A stretch of 64,000 nt of DNA from NCBI GenBank assembly GCA_015143295.1, contig CM026560.1:5024501-5088500 (forward strand), read 5' to 3'. Origin of the DNA: Tetracentron sinense. Lineage: Eukaryota > Streptophyta > Magnoliopsida > Trochodendrales > Trochodendraceae. Numbering within the stretch: the stretch's first letter is position 1; each line of letters starts with the position of its first letter. The position numbers were made by a program, and so were the translations under genes. Below the pieces are notes generated by a model, which worked only from the letters and a program-made list of their open reading frames with translations, was not told the origin of the DNA and ran no database searches. Shown here one piece after another: positions 39,001-54,000 of this stretch.

Positions 39001-42000
39001 ATAGTGCTTGGGACCATTCTTGTAAAGGCCTAAAAGCCTATGGTCTATGTTATAATTTTTTTTTTTTTTTTTTTGGTGGATAACAAGAGAATTATATAAA
39101 TGAGAAAAGAATATACAAATGATGCAAGAAACATCGCCCAGAAAAATCAAAAAAAAGTCAAGCTAAGATACTTGTCCAGCTATACAGAAAATCAGACCAA
39201 TGGACCTTCTCAAAATCAGCTAGAATAGACGCCCAAGAGTATAACAACCACCCAACTTTGAGAATGACTTTGGGCATCGGCTCATCTTTATCTTCAAAGA
39301 TTTTTCTATTCCTTTCCCTCCACAAACCCCAACAAATCGCCGCCGGTATCATCTTCCAAACCTCATTCCCTTTCCTACTGAACACACCTTTTGGCCATCC
39401 CATTACCATTTCCCCCATATCCCTTTGCGAAACCCAGTTTATCCCAAACAGACCTAAATAATTATTCCACACTACCTACGCTTGCAAGCAATGAATGAAA
39501 AGATGCGGAACATTTTCCTCAGCCTACTTACACATACTACATCTATTGGGAATCGCCATGCCCCTATGCTTCAAATGATCGATCGTGAGAACCTTGTTTA
39601 GAGAAGCAGCCCACAGGAAAGCCTGCACCTTTGAGGGAATCTTAAGGGTCCAGACCTTCTTGAAAGCATTGGTTTCCCTCCCCTCCTACCCCCCATCCTT
39701 CTTCCAAAGCACCGAATAACAATGAGATGTTGAAAATTCCTCCTCTACTCCCCCTTCCCATCTTCTTCTATCTTCCAAATCTTGATGAATCATGCACTCC
39801 GAAAGAAATCTTTGGAGCTCCATCCAATCACCCAACTCTTGAACCCCAAAGTTGTCCCTACTAAACCACAAACCCCACCTAACCTCACCATCATGGACTA
39901 CATAGCAATCTTGCACCGCCACCTCTCTCCTCAACACCAGTCTATAGAGATTTGGAAACCTTTTGCAGATCATCCCGTCCCCTAACCAATCATCTTCCCA
40001 GAATCGCACTCTACTCCTGTTCCCAACCCTATATTTCAAAATTTCCTGGATCAAAACCATAGTCGTCATCACCCCTTTCCAAACTCCCACCCCATAAGAC
40101 CTCCTCACCGGCTTCGGATCCCAATCACCCCTACAAGCCCTGAATTTGTGTTTAATAACCCTCCTCCATAACGCCGTCTTCTCTGTATTGAAACGCCAAA
40201 TCCACTTTCCCAGTAAAGCTTTATGCACCTGATTCTTCTAAAACCCAAACCTCCAAACTCCTTTGGTCTCATAACCCAATCCCACTTCACAAGGTGTAAC
40301 TTCCTAGAATCCCCCCTGTCCCCCCACAAAAAGTCCCTTTGAAGCTTTTCTAACCTCTTGATCACCGCCGTAGGAATCTTGAACAAGGACATGTGAAATA
40401 TTGGGAGACTCGCCAACACACTTTTGATCAAAGTTATCCGCCCTCCTAAGGATAGGAACCTTTTCTTCCATCCCACTAGTCTCACCTTAACTCTCTCCAC
40501 CACCGGATCCCAAATTGTCGTCGACCGCAGATCCGCTCCTAATGCAATCCAAGATACCTGATGGGCAAGGAAACCAACTTGCAACCCAAACTTCTAGCAC
40601 TCCTTTCCAAAAAACCTCCCTCCACCTCCCCTACCCCTCTCAGCTTACTCTTGGCAAGATTAATCTTCAAACCGGATAAGGCTTCAAAGCATCTAAGGAT
40701 ACCTCTCATATTGGCCACCTATTCTTCATCCGCCTCCAAAAATAAGATGGTATCATCTGCATACTGAAGATGAGAAATAAAAGGCCCCTCCACTCCCGCC
40801 TGAAACCCCTTAATCATCTCCAAACTTTCTGCCTTTGACAGAAGTTTACTAAAAGTTTCCGCCACCATAATGAAAAGAAAAGGGGATAAGGGGCAGCCTT
40901 GACGCAATCCTCTAGAACTAGGAAAGAAACCATGCGGACACCCATTCACTAGAATAGAGAAATATGATGACGACACACCCCCCCTTCATCCACCTAATCC
41001 ATCTCTCCCCGAACCCCATAATGTGAGGGTTTTAAACTCACTAACATATGTTATGGGAGTGAGTAGTGTTAGCCTCAAGGTTACAACTCTAAGTACCCTA
41101 AATTGTTTCGATGATAACACAATAATGGAATGACTCTTGATGTACTAATATTTTCATTGAGTATGTGAAATTTCAAAGAAGAAGTCCATTAAGATCAAAA
41201 TTCAATATATGAAGAATTGAAGAGCTTAAATTAAATCAAGGTCATCAAGGCAAAAGTCCAAGCACTAATTAATTCTGGAGAAAAGCTTCAAGGAATCAAG
41301 TTAATACATAAAGTCAAGATATTTGAAGCTCCACAAGCTCCATGACAAGAAAGTCACTAAATGAAGACTAGTATAAATGTCTTAGGACCTTGTAAAGTCC
41401 TCAAAACATTGGAAAGAATTGCTCAAAGATTACCTAGATAGACCCTAGGAGACCTAGTATAATTTGGACATCAATCTAAGGCCATAAACTTGATTAAAAT
41501 AATGTTAATTTGAATGCCTAAGGGTCCTAGCATGTTTCCCATCTAATTGGTCTCACCGAGATGAGTTTACTGAAAAATTTTCAGTGAACTCATCGACGAG
41601 TGCAAGGGACTCGTCGACGAGTGAGGGACAGTAAATTCCAAATTGCTTACTGCCTCAACTCGTCGATGACTCATACTGGATTTTCACTCACTCGTCGACG
41701 AATACCTGTGGGAAAATCCTATAACGGCTAGTTTTTAATGGCTAGCTCGCATTAAATGCACCCCCAACGGCCTTATTGAGTGCTCATCTATATATAGAGG
41801 ATATTTATTAATGAAATTAAGGATTCCAACACTGTTTTATTGCTCAATCTTCACTCACAAACTTCCAGCAATCAATACTCTGTTTTTGCATTGAAAATCT
41901 TGAAACCCAATCGCTAACTCCTTGAGCATTCAATTCCAATCAGTCTTGAGAGATTGTTAGCATTGAATTTCATTCTCATCTAGCTCAGTTAGGAGCTTTC

Positions 42001-45000
42001 AATTCGGATTTCAAATCCACCAAATTTCTGTTATTACTAAAAGTCAAGAAATAGGGATTCTTGCACCTTGTTGAGAAGAGTGTTTTCTTGTATCCAAGAG
42101 AAGGATTCTCTTGAAGAGGTTAATCCTTAGCCTATTAAAAGGATTGTAAGAGGTTCTTCCTGAGCCAGAAAAAGGAATGTAAAGACTTGCTCTCTACCCG
42201 GAAAGAAGAGTACGATTAGTGAATCGTGGGACAATCTTTAAAGCGGAAAGCTTAAAGGTGAGGACGTAAGCAAGTTGTTGAACCCCGATAACACATCTGG
42301 TGTCTGGAATCTCTATCTCTATCTATATCTTTTAATCTCTGATTTATATTTGGTAGTTGTAGTGATTAATTCCTAATTCTGCAAAACTCACTTAGAGTAA
42401 AATTTTAATTTGCCATAAACCCTATTCACCCTCCCCCCCCTCTAGGGTCCATTATCTGGGCATCAAGGAGGGTATGTGTTCAGGGGCCTAAGGACCCTCT
42501 TGTATGATCCAAGTTGTAAAGAGAAGATGAGGGATGCCTTAATATACTCTCAACTTTAGGGCCGGTTTAGACCATAAATAATGCAGAATTAGGACGTGTA
42601 CATTAGGCGTAAACTTGTTCCCCTTTGAAATTCGAATCCAACGCAAGTTGAATCGCCTAAATCCGATAAGCCAATCAAAAGTTATGGTCAAAACATCAAA
42701 GCGGGAAAAATAGGAAAAATGGGGACCAATCCGATCGACCGAACCCTAATCCGGTCGACCGAGTGCCTTAGGGATTTGTATGGGGAAAAATTCCAGAAGA
42801 GGGGTTTTGGCCGGTTGATGGGATGTGGCAATCTGGTCGACCGAGTGAGGCAATCCGGTCGACCGACTTGTGCTTTTTACTTGGCCCAACTTGCTTTATA
42901 CTTTTGGGATATTTTGGGGGCCTTTTAGGTGTTTCACCAAACCCCAAAGGGTCTATATCAGCCCAATTTTGTGGGCTAAGGGTTAGACATCCCTTAGATA
43001 AAATTGAGAGGAAGAACAAGAAGAGAGAAGAGAGAGCAAGGAAAGGGAAGAAAGAGAGAGGGTCTTGCTTGGGCTTGGGTATTCATCCAAGGTCCGCTCA
43101 GGGATTTGGTCTAGAAAGGTATATACAATCTACTATTTGATATTGTTATTTTTCTTATTGAAAACAAACCAATATGAACCATGTGTTTGAGTGCGAAATT
43201 AGTAGGCAAATCCTACTAATTTCCTTGTGTTGATCCTATAGTTGAAAACTAGGCAAATCCTACTAATTTCCTTGTGTTGATCCTATAGTTGAAAACTAAA
43301 ATGAAAAGAGATGTTTTGATGAAAACATGTGTATTGTGTTATTGTGTATACCTATGTGAGAGTTTTGAATGGAATTGAGGAGCATATCCATGTGTTAAGT
43401 GTTTCCTTTTGTGTACCATGTTCATTCACAATTGTATATGTGCAAGTGTATTGCATGATTGGATTTCTCATGTGTATGTGTATCTAAAAAGAGTAAAGTG
43501 AAATGATGTTAAACAAGATAAGTGTATTGGCAGTATGCAAATTGACTTCTACCACCCTAGGTAGATTATTGGGCATATGATCTCAAGTCAAGCTATGTGT
43601 ATGGGAAGAATGCAAATTGACTTCTACCACTCTAGGTAGAGCATTGGGCATTTGTTCCGGGTAAACTACATGCAAAGATATCCACAGGGAGGTGGATGAA
43701 GATGCTAATGGACTTTTACCACTCTAGGTAGAGCATTAGGCATGCTCCATGTGTATGTGAATGCCAATGGACTTCTACCACTCTAGGTAGAACATTAGTC
43801 AAGTCATGTGTACACTCCTATAAAAGCATGTGTAACGCAAATAAATGTTCCATGTGTAAAGTAAAAGAGATAAAAGAATAGAAAAGAAGAATGATTTAGA
43901 AAGATAAGTGATGTTTTAGTATCGCACATGTGTATTTGAAAAGAAGTTTCCTTATGTGTTTCAGTGTGTGTGTATCCTGTGAACTACCTATGTGAAGCAT
44001 GTGATATTATGACATATTATCTAGTGGTTTGTATACGCTGAGTATTTCATGCTCAGCCGATTTGTTATCATCGGTAGGTCCATTTGATATTGCTCCCAAG
44101 CCTTGGGTCGAAGAGGAGTACTACGAGCCTGAGCCTACGATGGATCATCCGCTCGAGGATAGAGCACCAGATAGGTAGCCCTATCTAGACTACTGTTGAG
44201 AGGAGTGAGGGAGTGATATTTTGTATTTTGAAGTGGGGAATGTCCACTTTACATTTATTATGTTTTTGTAAACTCTGTTGGTTCAGACTTGGAATATATT
44301 CAAGTTTAGTATATTAGAAATTTTCAGTTTCCGCAAATTGTTGCCTTGTGTATTTCACAGGATGGGATGATATGATTTAGGTTACAAGCCAAAAGTATCC
44401 TAAAATTCTAAGGGGTATTTTGGGTCGCGACACATCCGATTGATGCATGAAAAAAGTGTGGAGAGACGTCCGGTCTGTCTCATACCACAGATAACTGCTC
44501 TTTTAAGTGCGCCTTTGGGCATTTTTGTTAAGCCTCGAGGCACACCTTGAACGCTACTTAAAATTTTGAATCTGTTCAATACAAGATATCAATGTTATTC
44601 ACATTCCACTTTTGAGTACATTTTATAATTCTGATTTTTAAAAATAATGTAATAGAAGGGACATAAGATTAATTCAATTGTGAGAAGTTGAATACTTTTA
44701 ATCTGCTACAATAGAAGATAATTTTCCATCTTTTTGTTTTCCCTTTTTGTTGGTAAGCTTAAATTAAACACATTCTATGGTTGCAGCATATGTCAGCCAA
44801 TTAAGCAACAGAGTTGAACTCAAATATAGAAAACCATTTTTTCAATAAGTTTCAAGTGTCCAGTTTCCATCGATAAACATCTTCAAGAATCAAAATTGAG
44901 ATAATTTACCTCTCCTGTACCTATAGTCAAATCTGTGAAACCAAGAGAATCCTTCACTTGGATGAATAATTTCTGTTTTCTTGGGTTTGTAACAAGTAAA

Positions 45001-48000
45001 TGAAAATCCTGTCCAAACAAGCCAAAGTATATGGTTATTCATGATGTTTCAGCACATAAAATGAAAAGTATATCCAGTTTGACTAATACTGAAGAAGAGG
45101 AAAATGTAAGAAAATCCACCTGATTCCAAATTGGCTCGCCTGGAGGCCCAATCACCGTGGTCTGACTGTTCTTTTTACTGCGAATGATTTGATCTCCAAG
45201 GCTGAGAACAACATACGGATCCGTTTTCCCTGAAAAAATGCAGGGAACCAAGGATTACATTTTTTTTTTAAATCGGTTATAGAATGTGTAGAAGTTGGAT
45301 CATGGGACATATAAGATAATAAGAAGACCTCTGAACATCCCATTCACAAAAATATGTTACAAAACTTTTGCCCAAGCCAAAGAAAACTCCTAATGAATAT
45401 GAAAAGCTGTTTGTGTGTGTGTGTGTATAAATACACACGCATATAATGTTCGTCACGTGCTTCCCAAATATATGATGAATACAACTACGAAATGTTACTA
45501 AGTTATAGAAGATATGGGCATCTCCTTAAAAGCACAACTAACTATGCAAGTATTAGAAGAGGAGGGAGAACCATTACCGTAGAAAACATATGCAAGCTTT
45601 CGAGCATCTACAAGAGTCACTGATAGTTCTCCAAAAAAATCCTTATTTCCTTCCTGCATTTCTCCATTTATGAAGTCATTTGAAACAGGACCAACTGCTT
45701 TTCCTTTCTGAAAATCTAGAACAATCTTCTTTGGACGCACAAATAGTCGAGGCAGATCTTCAGTGAGAAGTTTTGTCAAAAACCTAGTAACATACAATCA
45801 AGCATTTTAAGTCCATGATACAAAAAGAAACCAGGTAGGCATTAGGCATATAAAGCCACGAGATAAAGATATAAGAAATTATCTACTATCACCATAGTAA
45901 ATGTCAATTAGTAGAAACTAGAAAGCGAAGGAAACATGAGTCAAGGAAAATCATAGATCATTCAAATAAAGATAAAGAAAGCAACTAAACTAACTAAATC
46001 ATAGAAGGAAAAAGATTAAGATATGGTTTAAGTGTATCAATTGGTTATTAAACCATGAACCAGTAAGTAGATCTTTACATACCCTAAATGTTTGCATAAG
46101 TATTTGAAGGAGCAAACAATCATATAAAATCACCAAATCCCATGATCCAGGGATTTTGATTTGAGTCATTGTTGTGACTTGTGAACCCATATACAGGAAA
46201 ATCAAATCATGACCGAAAGTGAATCATCTGAATTGTGAAATTCCCATTTTGAATCATGTGATTCGACCAATTCTCACATGTTGGCCCCTTTCACAGGTAT
46301 ACTGCATGTGATATTTGGATATAGAGTATCTCATATGTTTTTCTTCCTCTTCAATTGCATTCACCGGTCTTTGTTGAACATGTCCAAACCATCTTAGTGG
46401 ACTCTCCTTAATTTTATCACCTATTGGAGGCCTCGAGCTACTCCCAGATGCACCCATTTCTTATCGTATGTTTCCTAATCTTTCCTCTCATCCATTTATC
46501 TTCAATATATTTATCTTGGCTACATTAGTACAATGAAATGTTGCTTCTTGGTCGCCAACATACTGCTCCATAAAGCTATAGGTGGTCGCTGATTAAAAGG
46601 TGCATACATTCTTTAGATGGTCATTGAGTAAGGGATTTTAAAAAATGTCCAAAACCCTTGTACACCTCATTCTTTAGATGGCCACTAATCAAAAGGAGCA
46701 TGCAATTGAAGTATATATATTTGACAATTAATGATCAATAAACATTTAATCCATACCTCAACAAGTGATAATGTCACCAATTGGGAAAAGATGGGTCGAT
46801 CACACTTTTAATGATTATTTTTTATTCATTGCAAAACCTGTGTTTTGGTGGATTTTAAGGCAAAAAACCAAAACCTCCCATACCTATAATTTTGTACTCT
46901 GCAGATGGTCACTGATTAAATGGATTAATTGGGCTTCAAGATTTTGTTTCGTTTAGGCAATAAAATCATGAGTTTGTCTTCTAGGTGAAAGCCACATTGC
47001 TTGGAGGAAGAACGGAAGAGAATTTGATGGCATTGCAAGGAGAAAATAAAGCACAATGCAAGGTGGATCAAACTAAACTTTGATGGTGTTCAAATTAGGC
47101 TTAAAGGTGGCCAATACGTAAGATTTTATCAAAAATAAACTTTAGATCTCTTGAACGGCATGATGATCTTCTTGGATTCTATGCTCGCTTGAGCAAGGCT
47201 CTTTAAAGGTGTTTTCCAAGGCGCTTAGGAGATTACGAAAGAGTAGGTCTAGTTGGAGAGAGGGTTTGGAGGATTTAGGATTTAGAGAAGAGAAAAGAGA
47301 GGAGAGGAAAAAAGAGGTTAGGGTAAATTGCTTAGTTAGGGATTAGAGAACCCTACTAGCATATTATATAAAGAGAGATCATTACATATATGCCTTTTTA
47401 CAAGTATACCCCCAATATTACATATATCAACACTCCCCCTCAAGCTGGAGCATAAACATTAAGCATGCCCAGCTTGACAGTAATATCCTGAAGCATAGCA
47501 GGGTCAACCAGCTTGGTGAAGATATCAACAAGTTGTTGAGAAGACGAAACATGTTGAAGAGATAAAGAACAATCCCGAACTTTCTCACGGAGAAAGTGAA
47601 TATCAACCTCAATGTGCTTTGTCTACTCATGAAGCACAGAATCTGAGGCAATCTTTGCAGCAGTCTCGTTATCACAATATAAAGACATAGGGTCTTTAAC
47701 AGGAAACTCTAACTCAGAAAGGAGAGAACAAAGACATAAGAGTTCATAAGTGCTACTTCGGCACAAGACATAGAAACCACGGGTTGCTTTTTGCTCTTCT
47801 ACGCAACCAAGTTGCCTCCAAGGAAAGCACAATAGCCCGAGGTGGAACGACGGTCAGTAGCAAATTTTTGTAATGATGCACCCAACAGAGATTGATGTTA
47901 CAAGATGGTTGCCTTGAGAGAAGATGTTCTGCAGGGGCAGGTATATCCCAACAGAGGATTGGATTAAGCGTTGTACTGTCGGAGGTGTTGTGCCTGATAG

Positions 48001-51000
48001 GATTTGATGTTAGACAGGATTTTATGTCAGAAGTGTTATGCCTGACGGGATTTGATGTCAGAGGTGTTGTGCCTGACAAGATTTGTTGTCAGAGGTGTTT
48101 TGCCTGACAGGGTTATATTGTCAGAGGTGTTCCTGATAGACAGGAAACTCCTAGTGGTCAGGTGTTTCCTGTTAGTCAGAGGTACATCCCTAGCTTGTCA
48201 GATGAGTTTCATTTTTCTGGCAGGTTGGATGAGTTTTCTGGCTATCAGAAGTGTATCTTAGCGATCAGATGTGTATCCTAGTTATCAGATGTGTTGCCTG
48301 ACAAGGATATTATGTCAGAGGTGTTATGCTTAATAGAGTGATATGTCAAATGTGTTCATGATAGACAGGTGTTCCTGGTAGTCAGGTGTTTCCTGGTAGT
48401 CAGGTGTTTCTTGTTAGTCAGAGGTGCATCACAGGCTTGTCAGATGTATTTCATTTTCCTGCCAGGTCGGATGAGTTTCCTAGTTATCAGATGGGTATCC
48501 TGGCGATCAGATGTGTATCTTGGTTATCAGATGTGTTGTCTGACAAGGGTGTTATGTTAGAGGTGTTATGCCTGACAGAGTGATATATCAGATGTGTTCC
48601 TGATAGACAAGTGTTTCTTGGTAGTCAGGTGTTTCCTGTTAATCAGAGGTACGTCCCTGACTTGTCAGATGAGCTTCATTTTCCTAGCAAGTTGGATGAG
48701 TTTCCTGGCTATTAGATGGATATCCTAGCGATCAGATGTGTATCCTGGCAATCAGATGTATATCCTAGCGATCAGATGTATTTCCTGACAAATGTGATTG
48801 TGTGTGTCGGTGTTCCCATTGAGGGAAAATATAAAGTAATATGTCAGAGGTGTTGTTCCTGGCAGAGTGCGATATATCATCCTGAAGAGCTCCAAAATAA
48901 TCTGAAATAGACATATCCCCTTGCTGAAAGTGAGCAATCTCATGAGTAAGTTCATAAATCTGAGAATCATTCTCTACTAGGGCATAAGTATGAATAAGAG
49001 CCGTAAGCACATAAATTTACCGTCTTTCCTCCCCTCTCAACTCTAAATGTCCAGGTAAGGTCTGAGAGTAGAAGAATAACGCTAAATTTATTCTAAGAGT
49101 CGCCACCTACTTAAAGGAAGTAGGATCCCGAGATAATCCAAGATAAGGGGCTTACAGTCCAGAGTAGTCTAGGTAAGAGATCCATTTAAGTCCTGGGAAA
49201 GGGATTAGGCACCCCAGAACCCCCATCCAATGATGGTTACCTACTCATTAGGTCTAAGCCAAACATTTAAAATCACTTAAAATTTCCTAAACAATTATTA
49301 ATTTTGCTAATCAAGCACAATCAATCATAAATGGGGTGTAAAATTTATATCCTACGTTGGGGTTGAACCCTGGCTCAGGCTGCCTACATATCCGGTTAGT
49401 CGAAATTAGACCCTAATAGTAGTTCGGGGTTGTGACTGTTTTTATACTCGTTACAGAGTGTTCGGCAGTTATGACTCATGCCTGAGTTGAGGGAATCGGA
49501 GTTGAGATTGTGAAATCTCGTTCCGGAGATTGGTTGCGTAACTAGGTGCTCATGGTGGAGCGCTAGGGGGCGTTCATTTATTAGGGTAGGTCCTTTTTGA
49601 ATTTTGTAGGTTTTTCGAATGTTTTTGTTGTTTTGTATTTTTCAATTCTTTTGTATTTTTTTAATGGTAGTTTATAACCTCATTTCAGAAGACTAACTAG
49701 CGAGGTAGGCAAGTTTCTTAGGGTTAGGAGTCAACCTAGGTGCCCAAGGTAGGCAAAAGAAAGGATAAGCTACGGCCTAATCCTATGATTGCATATACAC
49801 ACATGAATAAATCACAATAAATTCTTAAGCGGGATTAAAGGCAACTCAAGACCAAGCCTAGGCCAAAATAAAGTTAATGGGTCAAGGCCCATTGACCACT
49901 TATGGTCAATTGACTTTGACTCAATAACATTCCGAGGTTGAATACGGGAAGGCCCATAATTTACAAATAAATAAAGCATTAAGTTACCTTACAACAGATA
50001 TTTAACCATGGTTAAAAGAGAATGAAACCGGCCGAGCCAAGATAAGATTACTGTGCTAAGGCCCATCGACCATTAATGAAAACCGGTCAATTGGCTTTTT
50101 GCTCAATAACAAATCCTGAATTTAGATATGGTAAGTTTGCATGATTTAAAGTGACTCAAAAGAATCAAATTAATTTGGTAGTCTAATTCAATAAAAAAGA
50201 AACAAACAAAAATAAAATAAACAAAAGATCTAAGGCCGAAAACAACATGCAGGGTTTGAACGAAATCCCTATCTTCCCCTTTATTAAGATCAATCAAAAC
50301 AAAATAGGGGATGGACTATAATCTGCTATGCCTTGATTTTGAACATAACCAGAATACAAGTATTTAGGTTTTGGACAAAAACAGGACATAAGATGCATAC
50401 TTAAGGCCTACGAAAGCTAGAACTTAGTCAGTCTTGGACCAAAACAAATTCTCTCAAAAATTAAGCCAGCTCTCCCCGATCTAATCTCTTTAACCATTAT
50501 TAAACATGTAAAAATTGGTTCCACCCACTGTTGGATCCAGAAACACACCACAAGATTATGGAAAAGAGAAAAAAACAATAATAATAACAAAATAGGAAGA
50601 AATCATACCTGATCAGTAATGGCGCAACGGCACAGCAGTGGAGAGAAGAAACAATAGCGATGTTGCTGAAAACACAAGGTGAGCCACTGCCGGAGTTGAA
50701 GCTCGCCAAGGAAATGAAGATCGGAGGTGTGGTGGCTTGCCAGAGACGATGAAAAGAGGTGTGATACTCCCAGATCAGAGGTTGCTTTTGGAGAGATTGA
50801 AGGTGGAGATGGCCGGAAGTGAATCTAGCCAGAGATGATCTAGACAGACTAGAATGGTGATGGCTGACTGGAATGCAAGCTTGCTTCTGAGGAGCAGCAA
50901 TAGCGCCAGTGGCCCGCCGGAGAAGATGATCAGACACGAATTGAGATCTTCTACAGATCGAGAGATCAGAGAAGATCGAGTGCGGTTGCCGGAATGGTGA

Positions 51001-54000
51001 AGCTCGCCGGAGGTTGGGAAAGCTAATGGAAATTGCCAGAGGAGGTGGCCGGAGCTTAAACCGAGTCGAGGTCTCAACAGATCTAGCAATGGGGGCTGCT
51101 GCCGAGGTGACTCAAAGAACCAAAGAAGATCGCCAGCGACGAGGAGATGGACTGAAATGGTAGTCAGGTGACTTTGCCGGATGCTGGAGATTGGCTCGCC
51201 AGCTAGAGAGAGACGGATGGCAGGGCTGGGAGATAGAGCAACAGGGAGCTCCCTGTTGCTGCCGCAAACTGAAGAAGAAAGAAGAGAAAGGGAGAAAGAG
51301 TGGCGACTCCAAACTCACCGAATGAGATTGGGAGAGCAAGAAACAAGAGAGGTGATGCTCTGAACCGAATGAGATCCTGGATTTTCAAACCCTATTCCAA
51401 GCTTATATAAAGATGGGTATGGGCCTTGGGCTCTAGTGGTTAAGTCTTGGGTTGAATCATGAATGAATACGATTTTTTTTTTTTTTAAAAGGGCCAAGAT
51501 TTAGGGATACACCGGGCTTGGGTTTGAGGGTTTTATAAAATGAACTAAGGCTTGGGTTAGGTGTATGGAGTTTTGGATTTTGAATGAGGACTCAGGCTTT
51601 TGGGGTTTTGAAAAAAGGTTTATAGGTACTGGATTCTCGCTCTCTCTCTCTCTCTACTACAAAAATTGAATTAAATTAAATAATTAATAAAATAAAAGAC
51701 AAATGGGATTTTAAGGGTGTAAAAATAAGGTGTTTACAAGAGCTTCACAAAGTTCATGACAATTTTTATAAAAAATATAATTTCCGGCAATTTGAGCTGC
51801 ATGGAATTGAACAACTAGCCCAAAATAATGCAATTATGTACCTTCCACTTAGCAATTTCGACAATACCTATCTCCAACTGTGAGGTCTTACCATCAAGAT
51901 ACCGCATCTTAGAGCAACCCTTAATATAAACCTCAACCGAGCATCGCCATGCAATAAAATTATCACCATTGAATTTAATATTAGTGATAGAGTGGACAAC
52001 GGAGTCAGAAAAAACCGACGGAGCAAGAACTTTAGCATCCATAGAAGAAACTCAAGGAACAAACAATCAATCAATCAAAAATATCAACAACAAAAGATCT
52101 AATGGTATTAAGATTACCAAAGAGATGACTTAAGTTGATGTTATAAGCAAATAGGGTGTAAAAAACCATTTTTCAGCAAAAAAGGGTAGTAAAGTGGGCT
52201 GTAAAATCATCACAACTTCTTCAAATCTCATCCAAACGAAGAAAAAACATGTTCAAGATGTTCCTATAAAAAAAAGGGTCCAACCATGACCAGTAAACAG
52301 TGGAAGCAACAACCCATTCAAGCGGTAAAAAATCTAAACCAAAACATTATTTTTCTTCGAATTTTTCTGTATTTTTTCTTCAAATCATCATAACTTCATC
52401 AATATTTAACCAAATCTCATTAAATAGAATTCAAAAATCGTCTAAAATCAACATCTTTGAAAAATATACCTTTGAAGAATCCAAAACCCAAAAATAAAGC
52501 CTAGGGCATATGGTTAGAGACAGACGTATAGCTAAAAACGTGGCAGCTAGCTCCTTTTTCCTTTTGTTGTTATTACGGCTTTAAACGACGATCTTCTTCC
52601 TTTGATGTAGCTCTGATACCAAGTTGGAGAAAGGGTTTAGAGGATTTAGGGTTTAGGGTTTAGAGAAGAGAAAAGAGAGGAGAGGAAAAAGAGAGGTTGG
52701 GGTAAATCATAGTAACAAAGTTCGGGTTCGGGAATTGTTCGGCAGGTTTTAAGTTCGAAAAAATTCAGCAAAATTCGGGATAAGTTCGTGGAAATATAAT
52801 TAATAATTAATAATTATTAAAAAAAAACCATGATATCAAGCAATCCTTTTAAATACATAAATAGCTAAACTACATAATAACTACTAGATAATCAACAATA
52901 AAGTTCATAACATCATTCCTAAAGAACAAGCACACCAAAAAAGCAATTTATAAGCAAATTATGCAATGAATTATACAGATATACATAAAATAAGGAGTCA
53001 TTATTCTGATTTCACACCTCTAGTTTCTAAAAAGAAGTATCCTTCTCTAAAATATGAAGTAATGTCACAACACAATAAATTCATAAGAAGTCATTATTCT
53101 GATTTCTAATTTCAGGAGAAATTATTCGAAGTCTAACTTGGTTAGGAATATTGCATTTCTTTACAGGTAACAAGTCATTTCAGCTAGGGCCATACCTTCC
53201 TAAGGAAGATAGTCTCTTCCGGACCACGACTCCAAGAGAACAATCGCTCGCAAAAAGATGAATCAAAGACAATAAAATTAGGTTTTTTTTATAAAGCAAC
53301 TCAAAACACAGAAAATGAGGGTGTGTTGGGCGTGACTATGTTGGCAGTTCTATAATTAGGGGGAGTAATGGAAAAGGGCAGCTCTGCTTCTTGAAGCAAA
53401 GCTCCAGATCATATTTGAACTCTAATATAAAATTTTGTTACTGAATATGAATCAAAGAAAGGGGAAGTAGAGAGAGAGAGAGAGAAGGATGCTGCCACCA
53501 GCCATATACTCTATTCCCAGGGCTGCTGCACCACTTCTCTCCCTTCCTTCTTGCAGCCATAGCCTTCCCAGCCCTAACCATTGCAGCCGTAGCCTTCCCC
53601 AACCTAATCCTCTAACCGCAGTCCTTGCATTTCCTATAACACACCTCCTATAGTCCGAACCTTTAAAAACACTAATCTCAAACATCTTGAACTAGAAAAG
53701 GGAAGTAGAGAGAGAGAAGAGATAGAATAATGGAAGGAGGGAGGAAATAGAGTGACTTACCGGAGGAAAATGTCGCCGGAGTGTCTTGCCGAAGATCTGC
53801 AAGCCAAACTCAGTGGAGAGGTGGGGTCTAGAGACTCGAAGTGGAGCCGCGAGAGGAGGGGTGGGGGTCTGTTCATGCCCTAACCCTCTCCTTCCTTTAT
53901 ATACATAGTTATTTTTAAATAAAATAAAAAAAACCCAAACCGTTTACGAACTGGGCGAACAGTTCAGTGGTCCGCGAATAGTTCGCAAACAGTCCGCGAA

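Larger units (their letters stand above)
42470..44433 (+). mobile_element. Gypsy-type LTR fossil with CCGGTCGACCG motifs
   Basis: This non-coding block of about 2 kb has LTR character. It has CCGGTCGACCG-type palindromes at about 42730-42865, a TATATACAATC stretch, internal tandem repeats and an end GGGTCGCGACA. The left end was not defined and no internal region is attached, so it may be a solo or partial LTR. Confidence 0.45.
15642..44909 (-). other. 29,268-bp intron of the NTMC2T5-type gene
   Basis: The intron runs from donor GTAAAT (44904-44909) to acceptor TTTTCCAG (15642-15649), between codons that read TIGTGE then VELGSL. It holds two broken Copia elements with their nested insertions, three L1 LINEs, and Gypsy and Copia-type LTRs. 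I saw no exon of the gene inside it. Confidence 0.88.

Noticed and set aside
12989-42432. The two SIRE-like LTRs as ends of a single element
   Set aside because: They lie 27 kb apart with two exons of the host gene and an independent Copia element between them, so they are separate insertions.
50500-51390. Several ORFs of 60-145 codons on both strands
   Set aside because: They lie in the GC-rich part of a solo Gypsy LTR, overlap in several frames and show no domain.
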